Origin: Rhinopomastus cyanomelas
Lineage: Eukaryota; Chordata; Aves; Bucerotiformes; Rhinopomastidae
Reading direction: 5' to 3'
DNA length: 64,000 nucleotides
Assembly (NCBI GenBank): GCA_013400115.1
Contig: VXBP01004152.1
Location: forward strand, 25,593 to 89,592
Position numbers and translations under genes: made by a program. The first letter of the stretch is position 1; every line of letters begins with the position of its first letter. Positions 59,101 through 64,000 of the stretch are shown here, in pieces. The notes beneath the pieces are model-generated. The model ran no database searches. It saw only the letters and a program-made list of their open reading frames with translations, and was not told the origin of the DNA.

Positions 59101-61817
59101 TATTGTAGAAACACACTTTCACATGCTTGCAGCACCTGCTCTGCTAGGTGAGTAGGACTAGAAGTCAGATGGATATAGTTTGATGTTGTTACTGGTGAGG
59201 CATTATCAAAACACTTCACCACACATGCAATCTGTTCTGACCCAAGGTAAGAACAAGTTTTTGCCATCTGCACTGTGAAAAGATGGTAGGTTTTAAACAC
59301 TGTGGGTTTACTTGTAGCACAAGCCATGAAGTGTAAATAACATCACTGAGCTTTGTTTAAAAACAGAACCTTTGCAGTAACTGATTCTGTTATTTCTCTC
59401 AATTTTCCTACTTCAGCTGTGTATGACTGAGTCTAGATGATGTAAATATTGTAGAGGACTAAGTCAAATTCTCTCCAGCCCTGCACATAGGTTGAAGAAG
59501 TCCCTGTTCACCAAATCCAGCCAGCACTTCCTTTTTAAAAAGCCCACAGATCGCTGCACTCCTGCCTCTGCAGTGAGCATCCACTATCGGGGACTGCAGA
59601 CCCCCAAGACCTCCCTGGTATTAGAGAAACGACAGACACATATTTCTCTAATCTGTTCTTTAAGAGCTTGCAGACTACTTCAAAGCTGATGTGCAGGTAT
59701 AATAAAAAGTGGGACATGATCAAAAAGAAATGAGAGAGAAACTACAACAGCACTGTGGCATATCTCACGTGTGCAGAACTGGACTGTACTTGAACTTGCG
59801 AAGTAGATTTAACAGAAGACTCCAAAACTGCTGCCTCTGTGCTTTAGCTCTTTATGTTCTTACCTGCTACCCCTAAGTTGGCCTTGACTTTAGTTATCAT
59901 CCCCTTTGCCTTAAGTAACTTGTTTTGACATTTTTGCCATGAGACATGTCTCCTGGTTGCTCTCTAGGCATAGGGTGCCACAGAGAAGATGAATGTTTCA
60001 AGGCACAGCTGCACAAAGAACAGTCATTTTTGCCAGGCTGGTGATGATCAAGTATTCCCCCCACTGGAGGCTGCAAAAAGACCACCACAGGTTTGACCCC
60101 AATCTGGGCTACTCATCAGTGCACAAGAGTTCAGGTCTCGGCTTAGAGCCAGCGGTGCTCTGGTGCTGAAGAAGAGGGAAAAGGGGAAAAGCTCTGCTGA
60201 CCCTGAGGTCCACTGATGGAATCTGAACCAAATTTTGACGCCGCGCTGTGCTAAGGAGTTGGGCTTGCAGCAGTGTGTCGTGGTTAGAAAAGAGCCATGA
60301 CTTCTGGGGTACGTGGGCAGACCTTGCCTGCTTTTAACCATGTTTTGCTGTTATACCCTTGAGCTGTCACCCATGTTCTGGAAAGTTCTTCCAGCTTGTC
60401 AGGCTGAAATCACTGCAGCGTGGCACCTTTGTGTGCAGCAAACACAATTTCATAGACACGTATTTTATTCTGCTTGTTTTTCTAGAGAATTTTTGCATTT
60501 TGAGGCTATATTAGAGAATTTTGTATTGTATAAGGGGAAGATTGACACGATTTAAAACAATGAGGATGAACACTCAGTGGGCCATATGATGTATGTTTTC
60601 CAAAGTCTTTCCACTGAAAGCCTTGAAATCTGCTGTAGACAAACCTGGTTTAATAGAAGGGATGTACTAGATGTTTCCAAAGGTCGCCTCATATTCTGTG
60701 ATGCTGAGAAAACTGAGGGCAGTCATTTAGTGACGTATCTGTTATGTGTTCTTGGAAGAAAAAAAATGGGAAAGAAAAGCTTATGAACTGAAATAGTAAG
60801 AGATTTGGAGAGAAACGTGTTTTAGAAAGCACAGTAGGTCTAGTGGTGGCGTGCTTTAGTAGAATCCGGACGTTTAATCTGCTGCGTAATTGCGCATACA
60901 TCCTTCACCGGGAGAGAACCGAGGCTCCGGTAACAAATCTGCCTTTTGCCGCAATAGCAAGAAAAGGAACCCTGAATCATTTTGAAATATTTCTGCAGAA
61001 AAGCACATTAGACCTAAAAGCACATTAGACCTGCACACTGGGTGATGGAAGGCACTTCACTTATCTGGGAAAAAAATGCTTTTTAATGGCTTCATTTCTT
61101 CATTTTTTAAAAACAGTGAAGTTGCCATGTTAGAATCTCCCAGAGATACTCCCGGATGAGCTGTTGAAAGGTAATTTCAGCACACCTAGGGCTTCACATT
61201 GTAAAATAACCTGTTTTGCCTTACAGCTTAATCACACTGTGGCATTTGGAAATAATTCTTTGTGGCTGGCAAAAATGTCTTGCAATAACACCGTTTCCAC
61301 AACCTACATTTTTACAGCAGCTTTTACTTCTTAAGCAAACACAATGAAGTGCTTTACCAAACATTTAAAGTACATAGCAGGCATTGAATCACTGAGCAGT
61401 GTGAGTCCCTCATGAACTAGCAGCATCCCTTATATAATAAAAATATAACACTTTTTCATAAGAAGTTATTGTTCTTATAAAACGTGCATATGTTTTTAAC
61501 TTACATAAAACTTCCTTCTCCAAGAGATCACACTGATTTATGGACTCAAACACCGAAGTTTAAAATACAGGACAATGCATTACATCCTCTCAGGGACTAG
61601 CAGTCTGACACTAAAGAATCAAATGTTTTAAAGGAAACTCAACAGAAGCTGTGGTAAAAAGTGCTTCTAGCAGACTGCTGAACTTAACTGGAGTGCACCA
61701 CACAATCAGGTACGCAATGTGTGCTCAAAGAACAAGCTGTCATCCACATCTGGACACCTTATTGCTCTTTACAACTACCAGAAAGGAGGAGGTAGAGGTA
61801 GGGATCAATCTCTTCTT
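56118..61817. other. Longest repeat-poor stretch of the window
   Basis: About 5.7 kb without a recognisable transposon. A GC-richer patch at 59500-59640, a CpG-containing patch at 60843-60960 and a 17-bp tandem duplication ('aagcacattagacct') at 61001-61032. Open frames are all under 100 codons and show no domain. Conserved non-coding elements are possible but not visible without comparison. Confidence 0.45.
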
Positions 61818-62060
61818 CCAGATCATGAGTATTAAGAGGAAATGGCCTCAAGCTGCACCAGGGGAGGGTTAGATTGAACATCAGGAAAAATCTCTTCCCT
61901 GACAGAGCAGTCAGGGGTTGGAATATGCTGCCCGTGGAGTGGTGGAGTCACCGTCCCCTGGGGAGCAGGGTTTAGTGGGCAGGGTGGGGTTGGGTTGATG
62001 CGTGGACTGGATGATCTTGGAGGAAAATTCTGACCTGGATGATTCTACAATTCTGTGATC
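61818..62060 (+). mobile_element. CR1 LINE 3' fragment
   Basis: 'aagaggaaatggcctcaagctgcaccagg' (3' ORF2 block), 'ggttggaatatgctgcccg', 'ggactggatgatcttgg' and the tail 'gattctacaattctgtgat'. Plus strand. Its 3' end lies a few bases before a perfect palindrome. Confidence 0.9.
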
Positions 62061-62064
62061 ATGA

Positions 62065-62095
62065 CTGTAGATATTGGCAATGCCAATATCTACAG
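62065..62095. repeat. 31-nt perfect palindrome (15-base arms)
   Basis: Arm CTGTAGATATTGGCA, one central A, then the exact reverse complement. It sits between a CR1 3' end and the start of repeat X copy 4. Confidence 0.95.
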
Positions 62096-62680
62096 ACATT
62101 AATCACAATGTTCTTACATAATTGACCCAAAACTTCAATGTTTAAGCCCTAAAAGGGGAGAAACTTCCAGGTATTCCTGCTTCTGTGGAAATGTGATGTC
62201 CATCAACTCCATGCAAATCTCCCTCAGCACCTCTGGGCATTTTAATATCCAAGTCTGTGTTCCATGTGCTTCCACATGAGTCCTCCATTTCCACAATGCC
62301 AGGTCCTGTGGCCACAAACAAGAAAAGAACTCTGTCCTGTTCAGAAAAACCATGGAATCTGGATTTAACCTTCCTTCTGCTCTTCCTTAAGGTATCATGC
62401 TCTTGCTTTTCTCACCACATTTTCCAGGGCATAAAGGCTGCCCTGTGAAATGCCTGTGAGATGCTAACTCAATGACATGGGACCTTTCTGAAACCAGACC
62501 AGAAGTGAAGAAGATGGAGTTGAAAGAGAGAAAGGAGGAGCCAGAAACCCAAACCTGAATCTTCAAACCTCTTCTACCAGCCCAAATCCCCTGTGTTCAC
62601 AGAAAACACGTAAATTAAGCTGGCAGTTTTCAAGACAAACACTATCAAACTTTTCAAACCACCACATGCATTCAGCACTG
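62096..62680 (+). repeat. Dispersed repeat X, copy 4
   Basis: Collinear with copy 3: 'aaaacttcaatg', 'cttccaggtattcctgctt', 'tgtgttccatgtgcttcc', 'aaaaccatggaatctgg', 'agaagtgaagaagatgg', 'gttcacagaaaacac', 'gcagttttcaagacaaac', 'cttttcaaacc'. Length about 585 bases. Function and class unknown. Confidence 0.75.
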
Positions 62681-63434
62681 ATAGGATTTTCTGTATGTGG
62701 CTGACACAGTTTGAGCCCACCTAGAGGGAAATCTCCCTCATAGTCCTCCCCTGCAGCGACATGGCAGCCCTCCCACGGGAGGCAGTCCTCCATAAACTTC
62801 TCCAGCTAGTGTAGGTCCCTTCCACTGGCTGCAGTTCTTCCAGGAATGGATGTCTCCAGCACTGCCGTCTCTCAAAAGTCATGACACAGATTGCAGAATG
62901 GTCTCATCATTGGCTGAACAGGAATGTTCCTGGACATCCAATATTTGGGGCTGAAGAACAGAGAGATCTAATGTGAAACTGAGAAACTAGATTTCCATTT
63001 TCAGACAGTAATTTGTTTTGTCCTTAGGAATGGTGGAGAAATTGAGATGCTTATTTCTATGTTAGAGGAATAAAGTTTTTAGTAGAGTGGCGTAAATTTA
63101 AAATAAGAAGCTGTTTCTAAACAGTGTGTTTGGGGGCTTTAATTTGCAAACTGGCAAGCCTTGTTCAGCAGTGGTGCAGGATGACATCTTTCTCACAAAA
63201 CTACCTACATATAGGCAACACACACTGAGTATGAAGAAGATGAAAACTCATTCATCTATCTTGCTTTAAAATTCACAGAACAGTTGACTGCATGTCTCAG
63301 AGGTCATCCAGTAGTCATCACGATTCAAAGCTGACACCTTCATCACTGCTCTATTGCCTTGATAGGCTCCCAATTGAATCAGTTCTTGAATGTATTTTGC
63401 TTAGAGTACATCTTAAAGTTATCAGAAATATGTT
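62681..63434. other. Unassigned 3' flank of repeat X
   Basis: 62757-62850 has the look of a repetitive avian sequence ('ggtcccttccactggctgcagttcttcc'), but I cannot name it. No gene seen. Confidence 0.3.
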
Positions 63435-63574
63435 AGTTCCTTCAAAAACAAAACTTGCTATGATTGGAGAAAACCAGCAATCTCACAAACAAATGNCAAG
63501 TTCCTTCAAAAACAAAACTTTCCAAGTGTAGTCAGATCATGATTGGAGAAAACCAGCAATCTCACAAACAAATG
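63435..63574. repeat. Direct duplication across an assembly gap
   Basis: 63435-63495 ('agttccttcaaaaacaaaact' ... 'cacaaacaaatg') is repeated at 63499-63574, on the far side of the single n at 63496, with about 16 extra bases in the second copy. Most simply two overlapping contig ends. Confidence 0.85.
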
Positions 63575-64000
63575 GAATTATGCTGTGTAAACATGAGGAG
63601 GTTCCAGCAAGGACAGCAAGACAGATAAATATTACCGATAAGCTCACCTAGGGCAGAGGTGCCTGTGTGTTCCTGGAAGTGGTCTGAAGTCAACCTGATT
63701 TTAAAGTAAATACTGTTGACCTACAGCAAAATCCAGTGTCTCCCAGAACGTGGGCTACTCTCCTTCTTACAGTTCTCAGCTACTGTTTTTCTAGTCTTAT
63801 GCCATTGTTTCCTTTTTAAGCTCTTGCTTTATGGGAAGAAAACAAAAAGGTCTTTCTGAGTCGAATAGCAATGGGGAGAAGAATGTTCACCCTTCTGTGG
63901 CTCAGCACATGTCATGGGCTTTCAATAGTAACATGTGGTCCAAATTTGGGGTTAGTGTGTCTTCAATGGTACTCAAGCCTCCCGTGAGGCAGTAGTGGAT
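63575..64000. other. Unique DNA to window end
   Basis: Nothing recognised. Confidence 0.4.

Overview
This is nuclear DNA from a bird. No host protein-coding exon, rRNA, tRNA, CRISPR array or bacterial-type operon could be supported. The dominant content is CR1 LINE debris. About 37 fragments on both strands carry the CR1 3' end (ATTCTATG/ATTCTGTG octamers after a 'gtccaac...ggaaggg' 3' UTR block) or pieces of the CR1 ORF2 reverse transcriptase (FADDTK, AFDTVSH, GSVLGPVLFN, VQRRATRM motifs). My hand-summed estimate is 16-17 kb of CR1, roughly a quarter of the window. That is far above the few percent usual in chicken or songbirds, and fits the CR1-rich lineages (woodpeckers and relatives, hornbills/hoopoes). 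The lineage is an inference; that it is a bird is well supported.

Layout. 1-8.1 kb: old CR1 fragments, including an inverted pair of one subfamily (4.8-5.4 kb), separated by AT-rich unique DNA. 8.5-10.0 kb: a GC-rich, unusually long LTR (LTR-A, plus strand) with TATA box, an 89-bp tandem repeat and a poly(A) signal. 10.1-20.5 kb: CR1 pieces, a TA-rich low-complexity tract, a probable retroviral LTR near 14 kb and a long unique stretch at 16.9-19.5 kb. 20.5-22.6 kb: LTR-B, minus-strand relative of LTR-A, split by a nested CR1 and carrying a 57-bp tandem repeat upstream of its TATA box. 22.9-26 kb: four CR1 copies. 26-31.9 kb: almost repeat-free except one copy of an unnamed dispersed repeat ('repeat X'). 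31.9-36.8 kb: the best-preserved CR1 copies (an open 250-residue ORF2 C-terminus; a deleted copy with endonuclease remnant; a near-complete RT domain with two stops). 37-46.7 kb: CR1 pieces and repeat X. 47.3-47.7 kb: a clean 412-bp solo LTR with a 6-bp target-site duplication. 48-56 kb: CR1 and two further LTR-like blocks. 56-61.8 kb: largely unique. 61.8-64 kb: CR1, a 31-nt perfect palindrome, repeat X and an assembly-gap duplication.

Six single 'n' characters (13757, 21487, 36646, 41791, 51653, 63496) sit where sequence jumps. Five lie in or at the broken end of CR1 copies, so truncations there are probably assembly artefacts.

Nothing here forms a working gene system. The items most worth a second look are repeat X (four diverged copies), the LTR-A/LTR-B family (about 1.45 kb, more than 1.1 kb between TATA and poly(A) site, copy-specific tandem repeats), the intact solo LTR, the 31-nt palindrome and the nested CR1. 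All identifications are by eye; identities and boundaries are approximate (about 10-30 bases) unless a target-site duplication fixes them.
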